In this document: positions 1 to 9,399 of the stretch, in pieces | Layout of the letters: each line of letters begins with the position of its first letter | Position numbering within the stretch: the stretch's first letter is position 1 | Assembly: GCA_963846495.1 (NCBI GenBank) | Contig: CAWJWP010000006.1 | Location: 1 to 64,000 of the forward strand | Reading direction: 5' to 3' | DNA: 64,000 nt | From: DASYQD01 sp963846495 | Lineage (GTDB): Bacteria > Acidobacteriota > Thermoanaerobaculia > Multivoradales > JAIOJS01 | Notes under the pieces: model-generated | Databases searched by the model: none | What the model was told of the DNA's origin: nothing | Seen by the model: the letters and a program-made list of their open reading frames with translations, nothing else | Program-made: the position numbers and the translations under genes

Positions 1-231
1 GCTCGCTCCTCCTCGGGTCGCGCCGCAGTCACGCCGCGCAAATACTGGGTGGGGTCGCCGCGGCACGCCAGCGGCGGGCTAGCCGGGCCGGCGGGCGGAG
101 GCGCTCGAAGGTCGCGGCGCCAAGTCTCCAAACCCAAGTCTCCCAACCCAGGCGCCGCGCGACGGCGACTACTGTAGCGGCTGGGCTGGGTCGGTGCCAA
201 TGCCGGCACCAAGGTAGGATCGGCGGCCGTC

Positions 232-1551
232 ATGCGTACACCTAGCGCTCTTCGCACGCTCTTCGTCTCGGCGATCGCGCTCGCGGCGCCGGTGCAGCTC
301 TTCGCCGCGGTCGAGATCGATCCCGCCGCGCTCGGCGAGCGGCTGCCCGAGCTGGCCAAGAAGCACGCGCCCTTCGCCATCGCCTGCCGCCACGACATCC
401 ACCAGCACCCGGAGCTCTCCTACCAGGAAGTGGAGACGTCGAAGCGCGTCGCCGCCGAGCTCCAGAAGCTCGGTCTCGAGGTGCGCACGGGCATCGCCAA
501 GACCGGCGTCGTCGGCGTGCTGCGCGGCGGCCGCATGGGCCCGACGGTGGCGGTGCGCGCCGACATGGACGCGTTGCCCGTCGTCGAGCAGACCGACTTT
601 CCGTTCAAGTCGACGGTGCGCACCACCTACCAGGGGCAGGACGTCGGCGTCGCCCACGCCTGCGGCCACGACATCCACACCTCGGTGCAGCTGGGCGTGG
701 CGGCGATGCTCGCCGACGCGCGCAACGAGCTGCCGGGCACCGTCGTCTTCGTCTTCCAGCCTGCCGAAGAAGGCGCGCCGCCGGGCGAGCCGACGGGCGC
801 CAGGTTGATGCTCGACGAGAAGCTGTTCGGCGATCACCGGCCGGCGGCGATCTTCGGCCTCCACAGCAAGCCCGAGCTCGACGCCGGCGAGGCGAGCATC
901 GCGCCGGGGCCGGTGTACGCCGCGGTCGACCGCTTCCGCATCACGCTGCGCGGCAAGCAGTCGCACGGCGCCTACCCGCACCAGGGCGTCGATCCCATCG
1001 TCATGGCGTCGCAGACGGTGCTGGCGCTGCAGACCATCCGCTCGCGCACCCTCGATCCTCTCGAGCCGAGCGTCGTCACCGTCGGCATCTTCCGCAGCGG
1101 CGAACGCTTCAACATCATCCCCGGCGATGCCTACCTCGAGGGCACCGTGCGCACCTACGGCGGCGATGCGCAGGCGACCGTCGAGCGGCGGATGCGCGAG
1201 ATCCTCGACGGCATCACCAAGGCGATGGGCGGCAGCTACGAGCTGGCCTACGAGCAGACGACGCCGGCCACCCTCAACGATGCCGGCCTCGAGCCCTCCG
1301 TGCGCCGCTCGCTGGAAGCCGCGCTCGGCAAGGAGCGGATCACGACGGCGGCGCCGGTCATGGGCGGTGAGGACTTCGCCTACTTCGCCAACACCATGCC
1401 GGCCGTCTACTTCAACCTCGGCACCCGCGAGCCCGGCGGCAAGTCGGGCGGCCTGCACACCCCCGACTTCCGCGCTGCCGACAGCGCCGTCGAGGCGGGG
1501 ATGCGGGCGATGAGCCGGGTGATCGTCGACTACCTCAGCGCCCCGAAGTAG
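232..1551 (+). CDS. Secreted M20-family amidohydrolase (hippurate/IAA-amino acid hydrolase type)
   Basis: A 439-residue metallo-hydrolase expected to cleave the amide bond of N-acyl amino acids or related amides. Residues 1-26 look like a signal peptide ending in LFA-AVE, so the enzyme probably acts outside the cytoplasm. The family's metal ligands are visible: HACGHD (Cys144, His146), QPAEEG (around Glu179/180), GLHSKP (His211) and GLHTPDF near the C-terminus. ADMDALP at about 110-116 is the usual M20D signature. Length matches the M20D family. It stands alone, followed by a hairpin and T-run. The exact substrate cannot be read from the sequence. Confidence 0.9.
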   Translation: MRTPSALRTLFVSAIALAAPVQLFAAVEIDPAALGERLPELAKKHAPFAIACRHDIHQHPELSYQEVETSKRVAAELQKLGLEVRTGIAKTGVVGVLRGGRMGPTVAVRADMDALPVVEQTDFPFKSTVRTTYQGQDVGVAHACGHDIHTSVQLGVAAMLADARNELPGTVVFVFQPAEEGAPPGEPTGARLMLDEKLFGDHRPAAIFGLHSKPELDAGEASIAPGPVYAAVDRFRITLRGKQSHGAYPHQGVDPIVMASQTVLALQTIRSRTLDPLEPSVVTVGIFRSGERFNIIPGDAYLEGTVRTYGGDAQATVERRMREILDGITKAMGGSYELAYEQTTPATLNDAGLEPSVRRSLEAALGKERITTAAPVMGGEDFAYFANTMPAVYFNLGTREPGGKSGGLHTPDFRAADSAVEAGMRAMSRVIVDYLSAPK

Positions 1552-1607
1552 GGCGGACGCTGCGCCCGCCGCGGCGCGTTTTTTGCTGCGCACCCGCGCG
1601 GCGCAGC
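1552..1607 (+). terminator. Candidate intrinsic terminator region after the amidohydrolase
   Basis: GC-rich inverted repeats directly follow the stop codon and lead into six T residues at 1579-1584. A second hairpin (arms GCTGCGC/GCGCAGC, 1585-1607) follows, so the region could stop transcription from either side. The first stem is imperfect. Confidence 0.4.
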
Positions 1608-1768
1608 GGTAGCTCCGACGCTCTGCTCCGCCTGAACGAATTCCCTCCGGCTTCTTGGGGTCTTGCCCTCATCGCGACCGTGAATCTGCCGCCGTAGCTT
1701 GCTGTCGAGTCGGCTCAGCGCCGTCATCCCATCGCTGCGCCGCTCGAGCCGATACAGGAGGGCCTTCC

Positions 1769-4700
1769 ATGCGCCATCTGTTTCGGCCGTTCATCGCCGC
1801 CGCGATGCTCGCTGCCGCTGCCGCCGGGCCGCTGCTCGCAGTCGTCCGACCCGAGCCGTCGCCGCTGCGGGAGCGCGCGTTCCGTCGCCCGGAGCTGTTC
1901 GTTCCCAACGTCTACCGCCGCCTCGGCGAAGTGCCGGGAGCTGCGGCCGCAGCTCGGGCCGGCGACCTCGACGCGCTCGGGGTATCGCCGGACCGCGCGC
2001 TGCTCGACGTCCGCAGCGACCGCTGGGGCACGCTCGTCCTGCGCCAGCCGCTGCTGCCGGGCGCCGGCAGCGGCAACAAACTCACCTGGGAGGGCGTCGG
2101 TCTGTCGCCGCCGACGGCGGACAAGGAGCTCAAGCAGGCGGCGTGGACCCTCCTGCGCCGCTTCCTCGTAACGCATCAAGCACAGTTGCGCATCGACGTC
2201 TCCGAGCTCGAGCCGCGCATCGCTGTCCACGAGGGCGGCCGCATCGTCCAGGTCTATCTGTCGCGGACCGTCGGCGGCGTCCCGGTTCGCGGCAGCTCGC
2301 TGAAGGCGACGATCAACAACGGCAACCTGGTGCTGCTGGGCACTCAGAGGTGGGGTGACGTCGAGGCCGGCTCGGCGCCCACGCTCGCCGCCGAGGCGGC
2401 GTTGGCGAAGGTGGCCGCCCACCTGCGCCCGCACGCCATCACCGGCGCCTGGCGCGCTCCCGCGTTGAGCTTCGTGCCGCTCGCTCGCGGCGCCGACCTC
2501 GAGGCGGTCGAGCCGGGACGCGGCTACGCCTATCGGCTGGCGTGGGTCGTGAGCCCGGAGGTGGGCGAGGATCGCGGCTCCTGGGAGGCCCTGGTGGACG
2601 CCCACAGCGGCGAGCTCCTCTCCTTCACCGACGAGAATCAGTACGCGGCCCGCAAGATCACCGGCGGCATCTATCCGGTGTCGAACGACGGGCAGAACCC
2701 CGACGGCATCGAGCAGCCCGGCTTCCCCATGCCGCACGCCGATGTGGTGCAGCCCTTCGGCACCTCCGTCTTCACCAACAGCTCCGGGCTCGTCGACGGC
2801 ATCGGCAGCAGACTGCGCACGACACTCGCCGGCGAGTTCGTCCGCATCAACGACAACTGCGGCCCGATCAGCGAGGTCAACCAGTGCAGCAACCTCGACC
2901 TGGGCTTCGGGTCGGGGACCGACTGCGACGTGCCGCCAGGGCACTCGCCGGGCGACACCCACGCCGCGCGCTCGGGGTTCTACGAGGTCAACCGCCTCGT
3001 GGAGACCGCCCAGGCCTGGCTGCCGGGGAATACCTGGGTGCAGAGCCAGCTCACCGCCAACATGAACATCGACGACACCTGCAACGCCTTCTGGGACGGC
3101 TCGACGATCAACTTCTTCAAGTCGGGAGGATCGTGCGCGAACACCGGGGAGATCGCCGCCGTCTTCGATCACGAGTGGGGGCACGGCCTCGACAACAACG
3201 GTACCGATCCGTCGATCTCCGCTCCCGGTGAAGCCATCGCCGACATCTACGCCATCTACCGGCTGGCGGAGCACTGCATGGGACGCGGTTTCCGGCCCGG
3301 CATCGCCTGCGGCGGCTACGGCGATCCTTGCACCGCTTGCACGGGCGTGCGCGATCTGGACTTCGCCAGCCACGAAGGGGGCGAGCCGCACGACCTGGAC
3401 TGGATCTCCTCGCCCACCACTGATCTGCCCGGCGACCTGATCAATGGGGGGTGCGTCGGGGTGGTCGGCACCCAGCAGGGCCCCTGCGGCCAGGAGACGC
3501 ATTGCGAGGGGATGGTCCCCGCCGAGGCGGGATGGGACCTCTACGCGCGCGACTTCCAAGACGCGCCTTTCAACTACGACGCCAACACCGCGCTCGAGAC
3601 CGCCACGCGGCTCGTCTACCTCGGAGCGGACAACATCGGCGATTGGTATCAGTGCGTGCCGACGCCCGCCCTGCAGACCGCCGGCTGCAACGCGGACAGC
3701 GGCTACCTCAATCTGGTGGCGGTGGACGACGACAACGGCGACCTCACCGACGGCACTCCCCACGTGGAGGCCATCTTCAATGCCTTCGCCCGCCACCAGA
3801 TCGCCTGCGCGCCGCCGCCGGTGGGCGTCGGGCCGCCGGTCACCAACTCCGGCTGCGCCGGCGCGCCGGCCGCGGCGCCGGCGAACCTCTCGGTCACTCC
3901 CTTGGTGCAGAGCGCGCATCTCTCGTGGAGCGCGGTCGCCGGCGCCAGCGAGTACTGGATCTTCCGCACCGAGGGCGTGCGCGGCTGCGACTTCGGCAAG
4001 GTCAAGATCGCCGAGACGACGAGCACCAACTTCACCGACACCGGCCTGCTCGACGGCTTCCAGTACCTCTACTCGGTGCTGGCGGTCGGCAGCCACGACA
4101 GCTGCATGGGTCCGATGACCGCCTGCGTGGCGGCGACCCCGTTGCCGCCGGCTGCGCCGCCGGCCGAGGCGACCTTCGCGTTTCGGGAAGTCGCCAATCC
4201 GTTCACCATCCTGACCGGCGACGGCGACGTCTACCTCGACAACTGCGAGCTGGCGAGGTTCTCCTTCGAGCTCGAGAACGCCGGCAGCGTGAACATCGCG
4301 GACGTCGAGGTGACGATCACCCCGCTCTCGCACCCGGGAGTCGAGGTCCTGACGCCGCTGCCCATCGAGCTCGGCGAGATCCCCGGCGGCGCCTGCGGCA
4401 ACGCGTCGACGATCGTGCCGATCACCGTCACGTTCCGCCCGCAGGGGATGAGCTTCGACGAGCCGCTGCAGCTGGAGATCGCGGTCTCGGGCGTCGCCAC
4501 CGGGCTGCCCAACCCCAGCCTCGTCGGCATCTTCACGTTGGACGGAACGGAGAGCGACTTCCAGTTCTTCAACACCAAGGCGTGGAGCTTCGAGAACGGA
4601 GCGGCGGGAGATCTCCAGAGCTGGCGCGTGGTGAGCGGGACCTACACCCCCACGAACCCGGGGGCGAACGGCACTCTCTTCCACCTCGCCTCCGCCGCTC

Positions 4701-5497
4701 TCACGGTCAGCCAGTGCGATCGCATCCAGTCCCCGGAGGTGAAGCTCACTGCGACCTCGACGCTCTCGCTCTTCAACCAGTTCAACACCGAGCCGCCGTC
4801 GCCCTTAGGCACCTACGACCGCGCCAACGTGGGCATCTTCGACCGCGGCAGCGGGGCGCGGACGACGCTCGTGCCCGATGGCGGCCGCCTGTACAACGCT
4901 TCGGGGCCCAACGGCGTCTGCGTCACCGCCGGCCAGGCCGGCTGGGCGGGCGAAGGAGCGTTCACCCAGAGCACCTGGTCGGCGACCGCCTTGAACCCCG
5001 GCGGCCAGCACACCGGCCAGCGCACGCGGATCGACGTGGCGTACGGCACCGACCCGCTGGTCTCGGGCCAGGGCTTCCAATTCGACGAGGTCGTCATCAC
5101 CAACGCCGAGGTCCAGGTGCCGGACGTCGTCGGCAATAGCTGCGCGGCGCTTCCCAACGCGGTGAACGACGTCTTCAACGTGACCATCCCCGACGCCCAG
5201 GACGGGGTCGCTCTCGCCGTGCTCGCGAACGACGCCGGAACGGGACTGGAGATCCAGAGCGTCACCCAGCCCGCGAACGGCACGGTGACGATCATGCAGG
5301 GGACGCCAGACACCCTGGTGTACACCTACACCGGGAGCAGCAACTGTCCCCAGGCAGCGATCTTCCAGTACACGATCGCCGACGCCAACCAACTGCCGGC
5401 GACCGCCACCGTGACCGTGAACCTCGCTCAGGACCTGCCGTTCGCGGACGGCTTCGAGTTGGGAGATTTCTCCGGCTGGTGTGTCGTCTTCCCATGA
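1769..5497 (+). CDS. Large secreted zinc metalloprotease with FTP-like propeptide, FnIII and C-terminal adhesive domains
   Basis: A 1242-residue exported protease. I chose the ATG at 1769 (AGGAG nearby, signal peptide follows) over the longer open frame. After the signal peptide comes a propeptide region resembling the fungalysin/thermolysin propeptide (about 60-310). The catalytic site is HEWGH at 468-472, and GEAIAD puts a candidate third ligand at Glu488, as in gluzincins. A fibronectin-type-III-like segment (about 700-790), a proprotein-like beta region, a jelly-roll-like region and an Ig-like module (VLANDAG...VTQPANGT) follow. The protein ends in FADGFELGDFSGW, a C-terminal motif common in secreted proteins of related bacteria. 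Probable role: extracellular protein degradation. The family (M36-like) is inferred from the motif spacing. Confidence 0.85.
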   Translation: MRHLFRPFIAAAMLAAAAAGPLLAVVRPEPSPLRERAFRRPELFVPNVYRRLGEVPGAAAAARAGDLDALGVSPDRALLDVRSDRWGTLVLRQPLLPGAGSGNKLTWEGVGLSPPTADKELKQAAWTLLRRFLVTHQAQLRIDVSELEPRIAVHEGGRIVQVYLSRTVGGVPVRGSSLKATINNGNLVLLGTQRWGDVEAGSAPTLAAEAALAKVAAHLRPHAITGAWRAPALSFVPLARGADLEAVEPGRGYAYRLAWVVSPEVGEDRGSWEALVDAHSGELLSFTDENQYAARKITGGIYPVSNDGQNPDGIEQPGFPMPHADVVQPFGTSVFTNSSGLVDGIGSRLRTTLAGEFVRINDNCGPISEVNQCSNLDLGFGSGTDCDVPPGHSPGDTHAARSGFYEVNRLVETAQAWLPGNTWVQSQLTANMNIDDTCNAFWDGSTINFFKSGGSCANTGEIAAVFDHEWGHGLDNNGTDPSISAPGEAIADIYAIYRLAEHCMGRGFRPGIACGGYGDPCTACTGVRDLDFASHEGGEPHDLDWISSPTTDLPGDLINGGCVGVVGTQQGPCGQETHCEGMVPAEAGWDLYARDFQDAPFNYDANTALETATRLVYLGADNIGDWYQCVPTPALQTAGCNADSGYLNLVAVDDDNGDLTDGTPHVEAIFNAFARHQIACAPPPVGVGPPVTNSGCAGAPAAAPANLSVTPLVQSAHLSWSAVAGASEYWIFRTEGVRGCDFGKVKIAETTSTNFTDTGLLDGFQYLYSVLAVGSHDSCMGPMTACVAATPLPPAAPPAEATFAFREVANPFTILTGDGDVYLDNCELARFSFELENAGSVNIADVEVTITPLSHPGVEVLTPLPIELGEIPGGACGNASTIVPITVTFRPQGMSFDEPLQLEIAVSGVATGLPNPSLVGIFTLDGTESDFQFFNTKAWSFENGAAGDLQSWRVVSGTYTPTNPGANGTLFHLASAALTVSQCDRIQSPEVKLTATSTLSLFNQFNTEPPSPLGTYDRANVGIFDRGSGARTTLVPDGGRLYNASGPNGVCVTAGQAGWAGEGAFTQSTWSATALNPGGQHTGQRTRIDVAYGTDPLVSGQGFQFDEVVITNAEVQVPDVVGNSCAALPNAVNDVFNVTIPDAQDGVALAVLANDAGTGLEIQSVTQPANGTVTIMQGTPDTLVYTYTGSSNCPQAAIFQYTIADANQLPATATVTVNLAQDLPFADGFELGDFSGWCVVFP

Positions 5498-5553
5498 TCC
5501 GGCGTGGGAGAGGCGCGGCCTAGGAGGAAGCGGCGACGAGCGCGAGGACGCGT

Positions 5554-7608
5554 ATGCGGGCAGGCAGCTCGATCGCCGCCTCACTCTGCGCCTTGGCGCT
5601 GGCGACGAGCGCGGCCTTCGGCGCTTCGCCGCCGAGCGTCCTGCTGGTGACCGTCGACACTCTGCGCCCCGACGCGCTGGGCTGGGTCGCCGGGCGCAAC
5701 GCGACGCCGGCGATCGACGCGCTGGCGAGGGAGGGTGTGCGTTTTCCGGCCGCGGTCGCTCCGGTGCCGCTCACGCTGCCTTCCCACGCTTCGTTGCTCA
5801 CCGGCCTCGAGCCGCCGCGGCACGGAGTGCGCGACAACGGCCAAGCTCTCGCTGCGGGCGTGCCGACGCTCGCGGAGACTCTTCGCCGCAGCGGCTACGC
5901 CACGGCCGCCTTCGTCAGCGGCTTTCCGCTGGATTCCGCTTTCGGCCTCGATCGCGGCTTCGCGGTCTACGACGATCGCCTACCCCAGGGCGAGCGGAGT
6001 CACGCGGAACGCGCCGCCCCCGCGACCACCGCCGCCGCTCTCGCCTGGCTACGCTCGGCGCCGCGCCCGTGGTTCGTCTGGGTGCACTACTACGACCCGC
6101 ATTACCCCTACGAGCCGCCGCGGGCCTTGCGCGCGGCGGGGAAACGTGGCGACTACGACGGCGAGGTGCGCGCCGTCGACGGCGCCGTTGGCGAGCTGTG
6201 GCGCGCCGCGACGAAGCTCGCCGGTGGCGAGCTGCTGACCGTCTTGACCGCCGATCATGGCGAGAGCCTGGGCGAGCACGGCGAGGCCACCCACGGCTTC
6301 TTCGTCTACGACAGCACGGTGCTCGTCCCCCTCGTCGTGCACTGGCCCGGGCACCTCGCCCCGCGCGAGAGCCACGCGGCCGCGCGTCTCGTCGACGTGC
6401 TGCCGACCCTCCTTCAATTGGTCGGCTCCTCACCCGTCCCCGGCGTCGACGGGGTGAGCCTGGTCCCGATCCTCGCGGGGAAGGCGGCCGAGCTGCCGCC
6501 CGCCTACTCCGAGACCTACCAGCCCTGGACCTCCTACGGCTGGTCGCCGCTGCGCGCCGTTCGGCACGGCGGCTGGAAGCTCATCGCCGCACCGCGCCCG
6601 GAGCTTTACGACCTCGGCCGCGATCCGCAGGAGCAGACGAACCTCGTCGATCGGGAAAGACCCAAGGCGAGGGACCTCGAGCGACGTCTGCGCGCCGTCA
6701 CCGCTCGCCCTCCAAGAGCCGCCGCCGCGGTCGTTCACGACGAGACCTCGACGGCTCGCTTGCGCGCGCTGGGCTACCTCGGCGCGGGCTCGTCTCCCGG
6801 CGAGCCGCCGCCGGGTCTCGCCGACCCCAAGGACCGGCTCGCGGTGCGCGACCTGTTGACCGAAGGCGAAGAGCTGATGATGGCCGGCGAGTTCGCCGCC
6901 GCCGCACGGCGGTTCGACCTCGCGCTCGCCAGCGACCCAAGCAATCGCTTCGCCGCCCTGCGCGGCGGCGCGGCGCGGCTCGAGCTGGGACGGACCGCAG
7001 AGGCTGTCGAGCAGCTGACGCTCGCCGTACGTCTCGATCCCACGCGCGTCGAAGCGCGCGCTTCACTGGCCGCGGCGCTGGCACGGGCGGCGCGCCACGA
7101 CGAGGCAGTGGCGCAGCTGCGCGAGTGGGTCCGGCTGCAGCCGCGGCGAGCGGAAGCGTGGGCCACCCTCGGCAATGCACTCGGCGTCGCCGGCCGAGCA
7201 CGGGAGGCGGCAGAGGTTCTCGCCCGGGCCGTCGAGCTCGAGCCTGCCGATCCCGCGCTACGCGTCCGACTCGCCTTCGCCGCTCACGCCGCGGGCGACT
7301 CGACGGCCGCGGCTCGCCACCTGGCCGACGCCGCCAGGGCCTGGAAGGACGGCGACTTCCCGCACGCCGGCGCGCTCGGCGTCCTGCTCTTCGACGCCGG
7401 GAAGACCCGCGAGGCGAGACCATGGCTGGCGCGGAGCCGGCCGCGCGAGCCGGAGTTCTCCGAAGCGCGCCTGCGCCTGGCGACCCTGGAGCTCGAAGCC
7501 GGCAACCTCGCGGCCGCCCGGCGAGCCGTCGAGGAAGCGATCGCCGCCTCGCCGCGGGCGAAGGACCGCGTCCTGGCCGACCGCCGCCTGGCGCAGCTTC
7601 TACAGTGA
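5554..7608 (+). CDS. Sulfatase/alkaline-phosphatase-fold protein with C-terminal TPR repeats
   Basis: A 684-residue protein with a signal peptide (cleavage near AFGA-SPP). Residues 27-400 form a sulfatase fold: VTVDTLRPD carries N-terminal metal ligands and TADHGESLGEHG the distal metal site. The sulfatase signature C/S-x-P-S is here Thr74-Leu-Pro-Ser77, so the formylglycine precursor Cys/Ser is replaced by Thr. Thr is the nucleophile in phosphoglycerol and phosphoethanolamine transferases of this superfamily, so sulfate-ester hydrolysis is not assured. Residues from about 425 to 684 are TPR-like helical repeats. GAGG at 5544 gives a ribosome site at good spacing. Substrate unknown. Confidence 0.8.
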   Translation: MRAGSSIAASLCALALATSAAFGASPPSVLLVTVDTLRPDALGWVAGRNATPAIDALAREGVRFPAAVAPVPLTLPSHASLLTGLEPPRHGVRDNGQALAAGVPTLAETLRRSGYATAAFVSGFPLDSAFGLDRGFAVYDDRLPQGERSHAERAAPATTAAALAWLRSAPRPWFVWVHYYDPHYPYEPPRALRAAGKRGDYDGEVRAVDGAVGELWRAATKLAGGELLTVLTADHGESLGEHGEATHGFFVYDSTVLVPLVVHWPGHLAPRESHAAARLVDVLPTLLQLVGSSPVPGVDGVSLVPILAGKAAELPPAYSETYQPWTSYGWSPLRAVRHGGWKLIAAPRPELYDLGRDPQEQTNLVDRERPKARDLERRLRAVTARPPRAAAAVVHDETSTARLRALGYLGAGSSPGEPPPGLADPKDRLAVRDLLTEGEELMMAGEFAAAARRFDLALASDPSNRFAALRGGAARLELGRTAEAVEQLTLAVRLDPTRVEARASLAAALARAARHDEAVAQLREWVRLQPRRAEAWATLGNALGVAGRAREAAEVLARAVELEPADPALRVRLAFAAHAAGDSTAAARHLADAARAWKDGDFPHAGALGVLLFDAGKTREARPWLARSRPREPEFSEARLRLATLELEAGNLAAARRAVEEAIAASPRAKDRVLADRRLAQLLQ

Positions 7609-7631
7609 GCCGGGCTGATCGACGGCGCAGC

Positions 7632-8162
7632 TCAGCGGCGCCACCCGAGGATCGCCATCTGGTCGTGCCAGACGCCGACCTCGTCGGTGTACTGCCGCGC
7701 CATCACGCGCACGGCCTGGGCGACGTGGTTGAGGTCGTGCACGGCCCACGCGGCGAGGAGCTGCCCGAGGGTGACGCTGCCGAAGACGGTGTGGCGCCCG
7801 CGCCGCTCGAGGTCGTCGGCGGTGAGCGCCCAAGCCTCGATCGTGGCGAGGCTTGCGGCGCGGGTGGCGGCGAGACGTGCGAGCACCGCCGCCAGCGACC
7901 AGCCGGCGAACAGCGTGCCGTGCGCCTCGGGGTTACCGGGCGGGAAGGGCCGCTCCTCGCCGTGCTCGCGGATGGTGGCAGCCCGCGGTAGCCAGACGGC
8001 CTCGTCGGCGTAGATGAGGTGGCCGACCACGTCCCAGGGGCTCCAGGTGCCGGCGCCCTCGTCGCGGGCGTGCCAGCGCGGGCTGGTGCCGCCGAGAAGC
8101 GACTGCAGGGTAGCCGGCGTGCGGGCGAGGACTTCGAGGGTCTCGGCGAGGTGGTGGCTCAT
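7632..8162 (-). CDS. DinB-family (YfiT-like) metal-binding protein
   Basis: A 176-residue four-helix-bundle protein of the DinB superfamily. The start at 8162 (MSHHLAETLE) is preferred to an upstream in-frame ATG because the fold begins there. The usual three-His pattern can be seen: VGHLIYAD in the second helix and AVHDLNHVAQ near the C-terminus. Members are often thiol-dependent enzymes or damage-induced proteins; the reaction of this one cannot be stated. Its 3' end converges on the sulfatase gene with a 23-base gap. Confidence 0.8.
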   Translation of the reverse strand: MSHHLAETLEVLARTPATLQSLLGGTSPRWHARDEGAGTWSPWDVVGHLIYADEAVWLPRAATIREHGEERPFPPGNPEAHGTLFAGWSLAAVLARLAATRAASLATIEAWALTADDLERRGRHTVFGSVTLGQLLAAWAVHDLNHVAQAVRVMARQYTDEVGVWHDQMAILGWRR

Positions 8163-8255
8163 GCCGCGGAGATTAGCGGAGGAGCGCCGTGCCTCATTTC
8201 TGCCCCATTTCCTGGTCCTCGTCGTCATGAATCGGGAGAGAAGATCGGACGCAGG

Positions 8256-9314
8256 ATGTCGCGTCGAATCTCCCTCCTCGTCGTCGCGGTCCTCGCGTCC
8301 TGGGGGTGCAAGGCGGGGCCCGGCCCGCCGCCGCTCGCAGCCGGCGCCGACCCCGCCTTCGAGCGGCGCCTGGCGGAGCTCGACACCCGCTACAGGTTCC
8401 TCTTCTCCGACTCCGACCGCATCTTCGAAGCGCGGATGCGCGGCGAGGAGGAAACCGTCTTGCTCGACCTCGAGCAGCGAAAGCGCTCGGCTGCGCTGAC
8501 TGTCCTGGGCTGGCCCGAGCGCTCACCCGAAGTGAGGATCTCGGGCGACTTGCCGCTCTCCCCCGACGGCCGTTGGCTGCTCGTTCCGTACTTCGTCGCC
8601 GATTGGCCCCACCAATACGACCGGCAGCTCCTGCTCCTCGACGTTCATTCGCGCGCAGTGCGCCTCGTGCCGCTGCCGCAGGACGAGGGCTTCGAGCTCG
8701 ATGGGTCGCATTACGCCGGCGAGCTCTGCCACTGGCTCACGCCCCACCGTTTCGTCGTCTCGTTCTCGCACTACCCGAACGGTGGCGGGGTCCGGAAGAA
8801 GTTCTACGACTACGACCTCGCCGACCTCTCCTCCCCGCGCGCGGTCACCGGCTTCGGGGACCGCGAGCCCGTCATCTACCAGGTACCCGGCACCACGAAG
8901 TTCCTCTGGGGCAGGTCGGACGAGCCCACGAACAGCTGGACCATCCACGTCTTCGACGCCGCGGGCTTCCGTGACGCCACGCGCGAGGAGAAGGAGGTCT
9001 TCGACGCGCTCTACCTCGACCTCGGAGGTCCCGTGCCGAACGGCCCGCGCGACGTGGTCCTCGACTCGTACCACAACGCCGAGCCGCTGTTCGACTTCGA
9101 GGACGCGCGAAGCCACTGGGACATCCGGTTCGGCCGGCGCCTCCTGCGCCGCACCTGGAGCGCCCCCTCGATGCCCCGTTGGGACGAGGACCTCAAGCTC
9201 TACACCTGGTCCGAATACGGCGAGCCCGGCGAGTCGTACATCATGGACGCCGACGGTCGCTACCAGGTCTGGCACTCGGGCGACTATCTCCTCAAGATCC
9301 CGCGTCTACCGTGA
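8256..9314 (+). CDS. Exported hypothetical protein, probable lipoprotein
   Basis: A 352-residue protein starting at ATG 8256 after a purine-rich GGGAGAGAAG stretch. The N-terminus MSRRISLLVVAVLASWGCK is a lipoprotein-like signal with Cys19, although Trp at -2 makes the lipobox atypical. The mature part has blade-like stretches (LSPDGRWLLVPYF, a typical beta-propeller strand) and many aromatic residues, so it may be a WD40/TolB-like propeller. I do not recognise the family. It stands between the divergently oriented DinB gene and pckA. Confidence 0.7.
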   Translation: MSRRISLLVVAVLASWGCKAGPGPPPLAAGADPAFERRLAELDTRYRFLFSDSDRIFEARMRGEEETVLLDLEQRKRSAALTVLGWPERSPEVRISGDLPLSPDGRWLLVPYFVADWPHQYDRQLLLLDVHSRAVRLVPLPQDEGFELDGSHYAGELCHWLTPHRFVVSFSHYPNGGGVRKKFYDYDLADLSSPRAVTGFGDREPVIYQVPGTTKFLWGRSDEPTNSWTIHVFDAAGFRDATREEKEVFDALYLDLGGPVPNGPRDVVLDSYHNAEPLFDFEDARSHWDIRFGRRLLRRTWSAPSMPRWDEDLKLYTWSEYGEPGESYIMDADGRYQVWHSGDYLLKIPRLP

Positions 9315-9399
9315 GCCGTCCGGGGCCGGTTAGAATCCCAGCCCTTCGCATCCCGGCAGGGACCTTCGACGCCTAACCGATCGCCGCGAGGGACTTTCC

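Noticed and set aside
1..231. Partial gene or RNA gene at the left edge
   Set aside because: No start, ribosome site or tRNA fold; only a short CCAAGTCTCC-like tandem repeat near 120-150.
1724..4684. Long antisense open frame across the secreted metalloprotease
   Set aside because: Arg/Gly/Ala-rich with no recognisable domain; a shadow of high GC third positions. The same applies to 11131-14106 (-), 18348-21266 (+), 45865-48210 (-) and 55794-57944 (+).
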